Shown here: piece by piece, positions 27,750-39,759 of the stretch
Numbering within the stretch: position 1 is the stretch's first letter
Layout: each line of letters opens with the position of its first letter
Assembly: GCA_002104895.1 (NCBI GenBank)
Contig: MCFG01000041.1
Span: forward strand, 167,501-231,500
Length of the DNA stretch: 64,000 nt
Source: Anaeromyces robustus
Lineage: Eukaryota; Neocallimastigomycota; Neocallimastigomycetes; Neocallimastigales; Neocallimastigaceae
Direction: 5' to 3'
The notes under the pieces: generated by a model
Told to the model about the DNA's origin: nothing
Database searches by the model: none
What the model saw: only the letters and a program-made list of their open reading frames with translations
Made by a program: the position numbers and the translations under genes

Positions 27750-29635
27750 TTTTTTTTTTTTTTTTTATTTTTTTTTTTCTATTTAGATAATATTTATGAC
27801 CTATCTCTATACTAAATTTTTTTAAGGAAATTTACTCTAAATATATATATGATTTTTTTTAATACTAAATATTGAATTTATTTTTTTTTATTTATTTTTA
27901 TATATTCTAAATAAATACAAAAGTCATTTGTTTATTTTATTTTTATTTTTACTCCAAAAATATTAATATATATATTAATTGCTTGGTTATAATAAATATA
28001 TTTTTAATTTTAATACATAAGAAAAAAATTTTGTTTTTTCATTATTAATTTATATAATGTATATTTTTATTTCAAGTAAATTAATTATATATTATTTTTT
28101 ATTTTTATCTATTTACTTATTTGATCTTTTTAAAATTTTTTTAATGTAATGACTAAAATATAATTTTATTGGTAAAAATATAGACTAATTCATTTATTAT
28201 GTATAAAAATATTAATAAAATATAAATTTAATTTCCTAATTAAATTTTCTACATATAATTTATTTATTAATTATAAAATATAAATAGTAAATTAAATTAA
28301 TTTTTTAAATAAATCCTATTAATGAATGGAAAAATTATCTAAATTATTTATATTAAAAAAAATTGAATACTTTAAATAAAACTTGTTTAATAAAATTGTA
28401 ATTATTATTTAATACTATCAAAAAAAGTATTATAATAAAAATTGTTACATATAGTTTATTAATAATTAAAAAAATTTTAATCTTATTATTAAATGAAAAA
28501 AATTAATACATGTAAAAATTAATATGTATTAATTTTTACATTTAATAATAATTTTATTATTAATCATTAAAAAAAATGTTAAAAAAAAAATTAAAAAAAG
28601 TAAAACTTTTTTAAAAAAAAAAAGAAAAATACAGAGATAACAAAAGATAAAAAAATGAATATAAAATAAAAGATAGAGAAAAAAAAAGTATAAATAAAAG
28701 TTATATGCAAAATCTTAATATTTTGATATCAATCATTAATATTGAATAATTATTTTTAACGATTTTTTTTTTTATTTTTATATAAGAAATTTAAAATTAA
28801 ATATTTACTAAACAAGAAAGAACTTTACAATATATTTATTTGTTTAAATGTATATATTTTTCATATTAATACTTTTTATTTTTTATCTTTATATATATAT
28901 ATATATAATTAAAATCAATAATATATAACCTTATTAATTGTGAATAGATTTTTAAATATCTAAAAAAAAAACTGTAATTTTAAATTTATTAAAAATAAAT
29001 ATAATAAATGGAATGATAAATAATGTATATTAAATCTTATTAATAATTAAAAAAAGGCCTGAACTATTGATTATTATTACTATTATTATTGTTGAAGTTT
29101 GTGGTAATTTAATATATAATCAAATTATGGTATAATAAATAAATATATAAAAAATAAAGATATAATAAATAAATATATAAAAAATAAAGATATAATAAAT
29201 AAATATATCTTTATTTTTTTGTATTTATTTATTTATTTAAATAAATACAATTTTTTTTTAATAATTAATAATAAAATTAATATATATTAATTTTTACATT
29301 TAATAATAAGATTAAACAAATATAATAATTAAAATTTAGATGTAAAAATTAATGTATAAAAAACAAAAATATCTAGTATTCATTTAAATTTTATAATAAA
29401 GTTATCAAAAAAGTATTGTAATAAAAATTGATACATATATATAGTTTATTAGTAAGAATTAAAATAAATTTTAATCTTATTATTAAATGAAAAAATTAAT
29501 ACATATTAATCTGATTATTAATAATTAAAAAATTTGTTATTATTATAATTAAAATTTTTAGTATAATTAAAATTTTTAGTATAAACCTATTAAACAAGAA
29601 TGATAAATAAAATTTAGATATAAAAACGAATGCAT
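27750..29635. other. AT-rich intergenic DNA with an internal duplication
   Basis: No gene is visible. Sequence at about 28410-28530 reappears at about 29400-29520, sharing ATCTTATTATTAAATGAAAA and AGTATTRTAATAAAAATTG. ATATAAAAAATAAAGATATAATAAAT is tandemly repeated at about 29130-29210. The segment at 29336-29395 is an insertion-free relative of the sequence flanking the SINE at 29648. Both flanking genes point away from this spacer, so it carries their 5' regions. Confidence 0.7.
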
Positions 29636-29647
29636 GGAAAACAAAAA

Positions 29648-30006
29648 ATAAATAATTAGATTAACATATGGGTACCCATCTCCCATACATACACTACAGG
29701 TGTAACTGTAGGATGATGCTATATGGCATATCAATTCGACGTCGCCTCTCCACCTATGTCGTTACGTTCTGCTTCCTATACATTCCTACTTAGTCTCCTT
29801 TTACCACAAGCATCAGAATGGAACCGCTTTCTCCTCACAGTAGTCGTAATCATTGACATGGTGGACTGTAAACCCGCCTAATTCCGAACAGAATTAATCG
29901 GAGCTTACGCATCAAGCCTAATGGAATCAAAGTGTAGTACCTGATGTAGGTAACATATATAAGGAAAAATAAAGCTCCCAGGCGAGGAATTGAACCCCGG
30001 TCTCAC
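29648..30006 (-). mobile_element. tRNA-derived SINE with 12-bp target-site duplication
   Basis: This GC-richer island is flanked on both sides by GGAAAACAAAAA (29636-29647 and 30007-30018), which looks like a target-site duplication. On the minus strand, close to the element's 5' end, GGTTCAATTCC (29996-29986) fits the RNA polymerase III B box exactly. It sits between CGGGG and CCTCG, which can pair as a T-arm. Next comes an acceptor-like CCTGGGAGC. The A box is missing, so the element is 5'-truncated. About 330 nt of non-coding body follow, including GGCGACGTCGAA. A related site without the insert is present at about 29338-29395. No tRNA is expressed from it, in my view. Confidence 0.8.
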
Positions 30007-30018
30007 GGAAAACAAAAA

Positions 30019-30539
30019 TCTCCAGTATCCATTTTAATTATATATAAAATTAAATAACCTATAAAAACTATAAAAACCTTCCTTTTATACTAATAATAAA
30101 AAAATTAATTTTTGATTATAATAAAATTTTTTAAATTAAAAATAAGAAATCAATTTTTTGATGATATAATTATTTTAAAATTTATTTAAACTTTGGTATT
30201 TAAATTTTATTCTTTTAAAAATCCTTATATTTATTTAATATAAATTTAAATATAGACAAAAATATTTGATTTTTAGAAGTATTGGAGATTATATAATTTA
30301 TTTTCTATATTTAAATTTATATTAAATAAATATAAGGATTTTTAAAAGAATAAATTATATAATCTCCAATACTTCAAAAATTCAAATATTTTTATTATAT
30401 CATTATATAAATAATAAAAATTCATTCTTTTAAAAATCCTTATATTTATTTAATATAAATTTAATAAATAAAAATTCATCAATACTACTAAAATTCAAAT
30501 ATTTTTGTTATATTATTATATGAATGACATTTCAAAAAA
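30019..30539. repeat. Inverted and direct repeats upstream of receptor copy 2
   Basis: ATTCTTTTAAAAATCCTTAT extended through ATTTATTTAATATAAATTTA (from about 30210) is repeated in reverse complement at about 30309-30350 and again in direct orientation at about 30430-30470. Sequences around AAGTATTGGAGATTATATAA are inverted likewise. The region can therefore form a large hairpin between the SINE and the receptor start. It holds no gene but includes the receptor's promoter. Confidence 0.8.
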
Positions 30540-31701
30540 ATGATTAATTATATTATATTAATTATATTATTAATTATTAGTATAGGTAAATATTTTTTTT
30601 ATAAATTTTTTTTATTTTTATATTTAGTAATACAATTTAATAAAAATTATTTTTTATTATATTATTATTATATATAATATATAGATATTGCAAAATCTGT
30701 AAATATTAATGCAATTATCTTTTCAGAATGTGGTGCATATTATGTATTTTCAGACATGGTAAATGATTTCAATAAATATTCAAAAGATAACGATCTCAAT
30801 ATTAATATTAATCTCAACTCTATTACAAGAGCAAATTTTACTCATGCAGTAGAAGATTATGAATCATTATTAGATTATTTATTTAAGAAAAAGTCAAATA
30901 AATATGATTTAATATTATTTGATAGTATATATAAATTGAGATTTGGACCTCATTTATTAAATTTAAAAGATCGTTTACCAGAAGAACATGTCAAAATGTA
31001 TATGGAAGGAATTGCAAATCAAACATGTATATACAATAATAAATTAATAGGAACAGTAATATTCCAACAGTTTATTTATAAATTTTATTTACATATATAT
31101 ATATATATATATATATATAAATTAATAAAATATTTAAAATTAATACTAATATTGTTATATTTTGTTTTTATATTATATATATTATAGCCAATTATGGTGG
31201 ATGCAAATATCTTATATTACAATCAAGATTATTTAAATAAATATAATCAAACAGTACCAAAAACATGGGATGATTTAATAAAAGTCGGTAAATATATTTT
31301 GGATGAAGAAAAAAAAGTTAATAACACAGAACTTATTGGTTACAATGGATTATTTGTTGGTAAAAAAAATTATACCAATATAATTACATATATATAATTT
31401 ACAAAATATTAACTATTATATGAGTAATATATATATATTCATTCATTGTTACTATATATTAACCTTTTTTTAATTACTCTAATAATAATATTTTATTATA
31501 TAAGATGATGAAGGAGGAATATGCTCAATTTATGAATTTATGTACTCATTTAGAAATTCTATTAATTCACCATTTCCTAAAATACCTAGTCAGGAAGCTG
31601 TTGATGCCCTAGAAAAAATTAAAGAAATAAAAAATACAATTTCATCAGGTTAAATAATATAAAAAGCAATAAATAATTTATAAAAACTTAGAAAAATAAC
31701 A

Positions 31702-31732
<31 letters not shown>

Positions 31733-31796
31733 GTTATAATAAAATAATAAAAACAATAAAATAAAAATAATAATTTGAAATTAATAGAAAAATAAC

Positions 31797-31861
<65 letters not shown>

Positions 31862-33480
31862 TTTATAATAAAATAATAAAAATAATAATTATATATAATA
31901 ATAACAATAATAAATTGAAATTAATTTATTAACATAAAAATTATTATTTTTATTTAAAAATATAAATATATATATATATAGATACTTATTTTAAACTAAA
32001 TATTGATTTTTCAATAAATAGTTATATTGATAAAAATATTTTATTTATGAAAATTTGGAATATGCCAACATTATTTACTGATTATGAATTTACATATTTG
32101 CCAGGTAATAAAGAAGGTGTTTCTGGTTCTGTAATTGGAGGATATAATATTGGAATTAATAAATATTCTACTATTAAAAATCAAGATGCAGCAATTACAG
32201 CTTTCACGTACATAACTTCTAAATATATGCAGAAAAAACATGTTGTTATGAATAATTTTATGTCTCCAATACCTAGTCTATATGAAGATGAAGATATATG
32301 TAAAACGAATGATTGTGAATTTTATAAAAATTTACAATTAATAGCAAGACCTACTTCAGAACTTTATGATTATTCTGTTTATACCAGTAGATTTAGAGAA
32401 TATGTATATGAATTTCTTTATGGAAATAAAACAGCATTAGAAGCACTTAAAAATATTGAAGATTTAACAAAAATATATGACATATCAATAAACTCAAACG
32501 AAAAATCTACAGGATTAATAATATTTATTATAATTATAGTAGTTTCCATAATATTAATAGGATCTATATTATACTTATTTACTAACAATTATGAAGAGTA
32601 TTTCTACACTTTACCAAAAGGGTATTGGATTGTTTATTTAACAGGGTTACTTTTAATTATCAATAATTTTTATACCGATATTGGAGAAATATCTATTGTC
32701 AAATGTCATTTACATTCATTTATAATATCTATTGGTAGTACAATGTATATAATACCTCTACTATATTATTTAATTATAAATTTTCCTGAAAATGATGCTA
32801 AAATGATAAATTGGATTCATAATCATAGATATATTTTTCTTTCCTTTTTTATACTTTTTGATATATTTATCAATTTATTAATGTTAATCACTCCATATGT
32901 TATTGAATATGAAAATTTTAATAATAACATATATCAAACATGCAATATGACAAATACATTTGGAAAAATAATGATATACTTACTAAATATTAATAAAGGA
33001 ATTATTATTCTTTTAATCTTTTTGTTTATATTTATGGAATGGGGATTAAATAATATTTATTACTACATTAATATCATCTCAATTTCATTATACATTAATA
33101 TTATATTATATATAACATTTTTAGTGATTAAAAAAACTATTAATTTTAAAAATTATACAGTATTCTTTTCAATTCGTCAAATTATTCATATATTTTTTGT
33201 AATATCAAATTATATATTTATATATGTAACTAGAATAGTTTTAGTATTAATGAAAATAAGCAGTAAAGAAAATGCTGATGATATTAAAATCAATGCAAGT
33301 AAAGGAAATTCCATTGCTGGTTCAAATAGTCTTATTAATTCATCAAATGATGATCCACTTGTTTTTAAAATATCAAAAAAAATAATTAATTATCATTACA
33401 AACATTCAAGTAATTCTGATTTGACACCTAATAGATCTGAAAAATCGTCCAATATTAATACTAGTAACAGTAGAATATAA
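30540..33480 (+). CDS. Class C-type 7TM receptor with solute-binding-protein ectodomain, copy 2
   Basis: Five exons: 30540-30585, 30685-31055, 31188-31359, 31505-31648 and 31982-33480, about 743 residues. Exon 1 encodes only a hydrophobic signal peptide (MINYIILIILLIISIG). Binding-domain hallmarks are KYDLILFDSIYKLRFGPHLL, YNQTVPKTWDDLIKVGKYIL, LPGNKEGVSGSVIGG and YNIGINKYS. Seven membrane segments begin near TGLIIFIIIIVVSIILIGSI, and a conserved CH..SFIISIGSTMYIIPLLYY lies inside the bundle. The cytoplasmic tail is about 85 residues, much shorter than in copy 1. Intron positions and phases (1, 0, 1, 1) equal those of the other two copies. Protein sequence is closest to copy 3. It presumably reports a sugar or oligosaccharide to G proteins; the ligand cannot be read from sequence. 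Confidence 0.92.
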
Positions 33481-33508
33481 TCCAACAATATAAATTAAAT
33501 TATATTTA

Positions 33509-33550
33509 ACTAATGAAAAAATAAAATTAAAATATAATTTTTTCATTAGT
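33509..33550 (+). other. Hairpin in the 3' region of receptor copy 2
   Basis: ACTAATGAAAAAAT (33509-33522) and ATTTTTTCATTAGT (33537-33550) are exact reverse complements with a 14-nt AT loop, 29 nt after the receptor stop codon. It would lie in the 3' untranslated region. A role in RNA stability or 3'-end formation is conjecture. Confidence 0.5.
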
Positions 33551-33765
33551 TTATATATTCGTTTTATATTTTCTTTTATAATTATTATCTGTTAAAAAAT
33601 AAAACAGATAAATATATGTATTTTCTTTAATAGATAATTTATATTTTTTAGTAGATAATTCTTATTAAAATTAGATAAATAGAATATTATTTAGATTTTA
33701 TTTTTGTTTTTATTTTTTTAATTATAAATTTATATTTATTTTTTTTTTATATTTATGTATATATA

Positions 33766-33770
33766 TATAT

Positions 33771-33849
<79 letters not shown>

Positions 33850-33850
33850 C

Positions 33851-33881
<31 letters not shown>

Positions 33882-33883
33882 TT
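33766..33883. repeat. (TTTA)n microsatellite, about 118 bp
   Basis: Uninterrupted ATTT/TTTA repeat with one change (TTAC near 33850). Confidence 0.95.
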
Positions 33884-34391
33884 TTTGATTTATTAAATTA
33901 TTAATTAACAAAAAAAAAAAAAAAAATTATTTCTGAAAATAATATTATATTTAAATATTTTAATAATGATGTCATGTGTAATTTTAATTAAATTTGCTCC
34001 ACCAACAAAAAAAAAGTAAGGAAGTAACCAAAATAATTATTATTTTATTAATAATGGTATTTTGATTTTTATAATTTTATTAATGATGGTATTTGAAGAT
34101 TTTGCTCTAATTCTATAATCACTTGATAAAAATCAAAGATTGAATGAGAATGTAAGAGATTATTAATATTATAAAAGAAATAAAACAAAAAATCTAAAAA
34201 GAATTCTGTAAATACTTAATAATTATTTTATCATCTAAATATTTGCATTGGTTGATAAAATAATCATTAATGTCAGTTGCTTATTGAAATTGAAAGGATT
34301 TTATACTCATAGTTAACAATCGTTGTAAGATATATACGAATTTTAAAACAGAAACATTAATTCCTATTGTTCATAATTTAATATTACTAAT

Positions 34392-34431
<40 letters not shown>

Positions 34432-35908
34432 CTAATAAAATAGATATTTAATGATTATTTGTTGTAATACTTTAATCTTTAACTGGAGATATAGATACTA
34501 TGTGTGATGTAATTAATACTTATTTTACCCCCAAGGAAAAAGAAGTCTAAAAAATGTGATATTAAAGAGTTTGATTTTGAACAAATAATTAGAAAATTGG
34601 AACAAAAATTAAATATGAATAAAAACAAATAATCATTTACTGATGTTAGAAAAAAGTAAAATGAAAAAATTACTACAGGATTGTCAAAAAAAAAAAAAAA
34701 TTATTATTGTAAATACCTAAATTATTAAAGAATACAAATATATAGGTGTCATTTGTCCATTGAACTTAAAGAAAAAAAACTGATTACATATATATAACAG
34801 AAAAACGAGATCTATTATATAAAAACTTTTATATTATATTCTATAATTAATAATTTTTGTCGAAAACTTGAAAAAACTAACTCTAATATTAAAGCATTAA
34901 TCCTATAGTTTGGGATTCAATAGCATTAGCTTCTATTACACATTAAACAAACAAAAATAGATATAGATACCTAATAATTGTTTGTTTTAATATTTAATAT
35001 GAATTGTTTTAACAGAAAATATAGACTATATATATAATTTAGTTAATGCTTTTTTTGTTCCAACAAAAGAAGTCATCATAATACTTATTATTATTGATAA
35101 TAAGTATTATGATAATGATGATGAAACATTTATTGATACTAAAGCAAAAGTCAAAGTCTTAATACCAATATTATTCCGAAAAATCAAAAATTCAAAAATT
35201 AATTATTAAAATATTATATGTCTTAATACTGATATTATATTAAATATAAATAAAGAAATCATATTAGTTTTAATCACTTTATTTATAATAATAATTATTA
35301 TATTAGTAATCTATAAATATTTTTAAAATATATTTAAAGTTTTTTATTCATTAATTTTAAATGACTCAACATGAAAAAAAATAATAAAATAAAATAAAAA
35401 AAAAATAAAATAAAATAAAATAAAATAAAGCAATATTAATTAATTACTTAAAAAATAAAAAATAATATTTATATTTTTTTTTTGTTCTTTTTAATTAATA
35501 TAATAAATTTTATTTATTATCTTTTTTTATTTTTTTGAATTTTTTTTTTTTTTTTTGAATTAAATATATTTCAAAGAATGTTATCTGTTGACACTTTTTA
35601 TACAGATAAAACTATACTTAAAAAATAAAAAGTATTCTTTTTCGTTCTTTTTAATTAATATAATAAATTTTATTTATTATCTTTTTTTATTTTTTTTTTT
35701 TTTGAATTAAATATATTTCAAAGAATGTTATCTGTTGACACTTTCTATACAGATAAAACTATAATAGTTTAAAAAAAAAAGATTCTATATTTTGTACAGT
35801 ATCCATTTAAATTAATATATAAAATCAAATAACAATATAAATCTTTTAAACTAATAAAAAATTTAATTTTTAATAATATTAAATAAGTATATGAGTAGAT
35901 CTTTAAGT
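33884..35908. other. AT-rich intergenic DNA with decayed, gene-like patches
   Basis: No intact gene. Patches at about 34480-34680 and 34880-35190 are less AT-biased and contain short readable stretches such as KKSKKCDIKEFDFEQIIRKL (from about 34540), broken by stops. They may be an old pseudogene of unknown family. A 120-nt block (from ATTATTTTTTTTTGTTCTTT through TATTTCAAAGAATGTTATCTGTTGACAC) is duplicated in tandem at about 35480-35615 and 35635-35770. T-run at 34393-34430. Confidence 0.5.
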
Positions 35909-36116
35909 CTAATAATGTGGGGTGCGGCTCTAAATTATTGGGCGGTTTCCTTGGTGACTACTATTCATATGTGGGGCTTGTAGACTGGACCCGTTATTAA
36001 GTTAGCGTTAGGGTTTAAGTACAAATGTAAAATATATGAATATACCAAGGGCGTCGACGCCGAAAAGGTAAGGCAGGGAATTTAATTCCGATACATTCAT
36101 GTGAAAAATCACATGA
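35909..36116 (+). mobile_element. SINE-like interspersed element, copy B (longest copy)
   Basis: Its 5' part matches copy A at 4357-4443. Its 3' part (GGCGTCGACGCCGAAAAGGT, then AAGGCAGGGAATTTAATTCC, then GATAC) matches the 3' tail of the retrotransposon fragment at 22321-22861. It ends with a 7-bp stem and 4-nt loop: CATGTGA (36098-36104), AAAA, TCACATG (36109-36115). A poly(A) run follows at about 36126-36160. TAAGTCTA occurs at both ends (35904-35911, 36117-36124) and may be a target-site duplication, although the A run lies outside it. No coding capacity. The homologous region upstream of receptor copy 2 lacks this insert. Confidence 0.75.
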
Positions 36117-36122
36117 TAAGTC

Positions 36123-36160
<38 letters not shown>

Positions 36161-36169
<9 letters not shown>

Positions 36170-36946
36170 TATTAAAATTTTTCAAATTAAAAATTAAAAA
36201 AATTGATTTTTTGATTAAATAATTGTTTTGCTTTTAAAAAATATGTCAAAACTTTAGAAATATAAAAAATATATATTATATAAAAATATTTACCTATACA
36301 AATTAGTATTATAATTAGTATAATATAATAATTAAACATTTTTTTGAAATGTTATTCATATTATTCATATAATAATATAACAAAAATATTTAAATATAAG
36401 CAGAATTGGTGATTATATAATTTAATTTTTATTTATTAAATTTATAATAAACTTTGGTATTTAAAAAATTAAGATTTGTTATTTTAAAAATTCTTATATT
36501 TTATTTAAGGTTAAAAAAAATATTTAAAAAAAAAAAAAATTATTTTAAAATTTATAATTTTTAATTATTAAAGTTTTGACATATTTTTTAAAAGCAAAAC
36601 AATTATTTAATCAAAAAATCAATTTTTTTAATTTTTAATTTGAAAAATTTTAATATTATTAATTTTTTTTTTTTTAAATATTTTTTTTAACCTTAAATAA
36701 AATATAAGAATTTTTAAAATAACAAATCTTAATTTTTTAAATACCAAAGTTTATTATAAATTTAATAAATAAAAATTAAATTATATAATCACCAATTCTG
36801 CTTATATTTAAATATTTTTGTTATATTATTATATGAATAATATGAATAACATTTCAAAAAAATGTTTAATTATTATATTATACTAATTATAATACTAATT
36901 TGTATAGGTAAATATTTTTATATAATATATATTTTTTATATTTCTA
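36161..36946. repeat. Interlocked inverted repeats covering the first exon of receptor copy 3
   Basis: Two pairs of inverted segments alternate. Segment X (36161-36256) is the reverse complement of X' (36569-36664). Segment Y (36255-36541) is nearly the reverse complement of Y' (36659-36946). Their order is X, Y, X', Y'. Y' contains the start codon, the signal-peptide exon and the 5' splice site of receptor copy 3 (36862-36909), so an inverted copy of that exon sits about 600 bp upstream on the other strand. Arms of 96 and about 287 nt this similar in AT-rich fungal DNA imply recent origin or homogenisation. Confidence 0.88.
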
Positions 36947-39759
36947 TATTTATTAATAGAATTTAATAAAAATTATCTTATTATATTATTATTATATATA
37001 ATATATAGATATTGGAAAATCTGTTGATATTAATACAATTATTTTTTCTGAAAGTGGTGCATATTATGTATTTCCAGACATTGTTAATGATTTCAATAAA
37101 TACTCGAAAATTAATAATCTCAATATAAATATAAATCTTAGTTCTATCACAAGAACTAATTTTACTCATTCTGCAGAAGATTATGAATCATTATTAGATT
37201 ATTTATTTATAAAAAAGTCAAACAAATATGATTTAGTCCTTTATGATAGCATACATAAAACAAGATTTGGACCTCATTTATTAAATTTAAAAGATCGCTT
37301 ATCGCATGAACATGTCGAAATGTATATGGAAGGAATCGCAAACCAAACATGTATATACAATAATAAATTAATAGGAATGGTAACATTCTAATATTATATA
37401 TTAAATTTTAATATTTTATTTATAATATTAAAATCTAATAATAATATGTTAATTTTATACATATTATATTATATTAACTTATTATAGCCAATTATTGTCG
37501 ATGTAAATGTTTTATATTATAATCAAGATTATTTAAAACAATATAATCAAAGTGTACCAAGAATATGGGATGATTTAATAAAAGTTGGTAGATATATTTT
37601 AGATGAAGAAAAAAAAATTAATAACACAAATCTTATTGGCTATAATGGATTATTTGTTGGTAAAAAAAAAAAAAAAAAAAAAACTATTATTATACTATTT
37701 ATATTAACAAAATCCCTATACATACATATAATATATATATATAATTTTTAAATATAAATTATTATTAACTAATTATTATTGTCCATTTTTATTTTTATAT
37801 TCATATTTTTCTTTATACCTAATTTTTTAATAAATATTTTTTATCTGATTTTGATATTATTCCTTAATATATATAATATTATAGATAATGAAGTAGTATG
37901 TTCAACTTATGAATTTTTATATTCATTTAGAAATTCTATTAATTCACCATTTCCCGAAATGACAAGTCAAGAAGCGGTTAATGCTTTAGAAAAAATTAAA
38001 AAAATAAAAAATACAATTTCATCAGGTTAAATAATAATATAAAAAAAATTATATAATACATAATTAATTATTTGATTATTAATTCTTATTTATAAAATTT
38101 TTATAAATAATAGTAATAATAACAATAATAATAAATAAAGTTTATTAATATAAATTTATTTTTACATCTAATACAATAGATGCTATTTTTAAGTCAAATA
38201 CTGATTTTTCAATAAATAGTTATTATCAAAAAAATATTTTATTTATGAAATTTTGGAATAGGCCAACATTATTTAAAGATTACGAATTTGTATTATTACC
38301 AGGAAATAAAGAAGGCGTTTCTGGTTCTGTAATTGGAGGATATAATATAGGAATTAATAAATATTCAGATATTAAAAAACAAGAGGCAGCAATTAAAGTT
38401 TTAGATTATATAACTTCTAAAAATATACAAAAAAAATATATAATTCAGAATAATTTTATTTCACCAATACCTAGTTTATATAATGATGAAGAAGTATGTA
38501 AAATGATTGACTGTAATTTTTTTAAAAGTTTTCAATTAACAGCTAGGCCTATTTCAAAATTTTACGATTATACTGAGTTTACCAATAAATTTAAAAATTT
38601 CATAAATGAATTTCTTTTTGAAAATAAGACAGCATTAGAAGTACTTAAAAATATAGAAGATTTAACAAAAATATATGTTGTATCATTAAATACAGATGAA
38701 TCTAAAATAGGATTAACAATATTTATTATTAATATGACAATTTCTACAATATTAATAGGATCTATATTATTCTTATTTACTAAAAAAAGTGAAATATATT
38801 TCAATAATATATCAAGGGGTTTTTGGATTGTTTTTTTAACAGGATTACTTATCATTATCAATGATTTTTTTACTGATATTGGAGAATTATCAGTTCTAAA
38901 ATGTCATATGCGTTCAATTATAATATCTATTGGTAGTACAATGTATGTAATACCTTTATTATACTATTTAATTATTAATTTTCCTGAAAACGACATTAAA
39001 ATAATAAATTGGATTCATAACCATAAATATATTTTTCTTTCCTGTTTTTTAATTTTCGATATAACTGTTAATTTATTAATAATAATCACTCCATATACTA
39101 TTGGATATGAAATATTTAATAATAAAATATATCAAACATGTAATATGAAAAACATATTTGGAACATTAATGATATGTTTAAGTAATGCTAGTAAAGGAAT
39201 CATTATTGTTATACTTCTTTTACTAATATTTATGGAATGGAGTATTAAAACTATTTATATTAATATTAACATAATATCAACTTCGATATATGTTAATGTA
39301 ATAATGTATTTATTATATTTAATCCTTAAATCTGTTATTAAAATTAATAATATTAATTTATTCTTTACATTTCGTCAAATGATTCTCATGTTTTTTGTAA
39401 CATCAAACTATTTATTACATTATGTAACTAGAATAATTTTAGCATTAATAAATAGAAATAATAAAGAAGATGGAGAAAATATTAATGAATTTATGGATAA
39501 ATTTCTAGGTAATAATAATAATAAAACTTCTGATGATTCAAGTAGTCAATTTAGTTCATCAAATAATACTAATAAAGGATCTTTTATTTCTAGATTATCA
39601 AAAAAAATGTTAAATTATCATTATAGAAATACAAATAAAGTAGATTTATCACACAATAATAAATCAAATGAAACAAGTAAAAAATCAAATGAAACAAGTA
39701 AAAAATCAAATGAAACAAATAGAAAATCAAGTGAAACAAATAGAAATTCAAATGAATAA
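36862..39759 (+). CDS. Class C-type 7TM receptor with solute-binding-protein ectodomain, copy 3
   Basis: Five exons: 36862-36907, 37009-37379, 37488-37659, 37885-38025 and 38180-39759, about 769 residues. Exon 1 (MFNYYIILIIILICIG) is a signal peptide; it is identical in length to exon 1 of copy 2 (46 nt), as are exons 2 and 3 (371 and 172 nt). Binding-domain hallmarks are KYDLVLYDSIHKTRFGPHLL, YNQSVPRIWDDLIKVGRYIL, LPGNKEGVSGSVIGG and QEAAIKVLDYITSK. Seven membrane segments begin near IGLTIFIINMTISTILIGSI. The tail ends in a degenerate SNETSKK repeat (about 39660-39755). No ATG upstream of 36862 in this frame gives a better signal peptide; the upstream ATG at 36843 runs into a stop. Extracellular sugar sensing is the likely role by family. 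Confidence 0.92.
39660..39757 (+). repeat. Coding repeat (SNETSKK) in the receptor copy 3 tail
   Basis: A 21-nt unit AAATCAAATGAAACAAGTAA (plus A) is repeated about five times with small changes, giving SNETSKK, SNETNRK and SSETNRN. It is specific to copy 3. Confidence 0.85.

Noticed and set aside
29986-30018. Functional tRNA gene on the minus strand
   Set aside because: Only the T-arm and 3' acceptor side are present; the A box and the 5' half are missing and the rest is a dispersed element body.
35000-35190. Possible intact gene or CRISPR-like array in the palindromic region (AATACTTATTATTATTGATA)
   Set aside because: There is one local palindrome only, with no spaced repeats and no open frame of useful length.
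36001-36020. Telomere-like GCGTTAGGGTTTAAG
   Set aside because: It is a single occurrence inside the SINE-like element with no tandem array.
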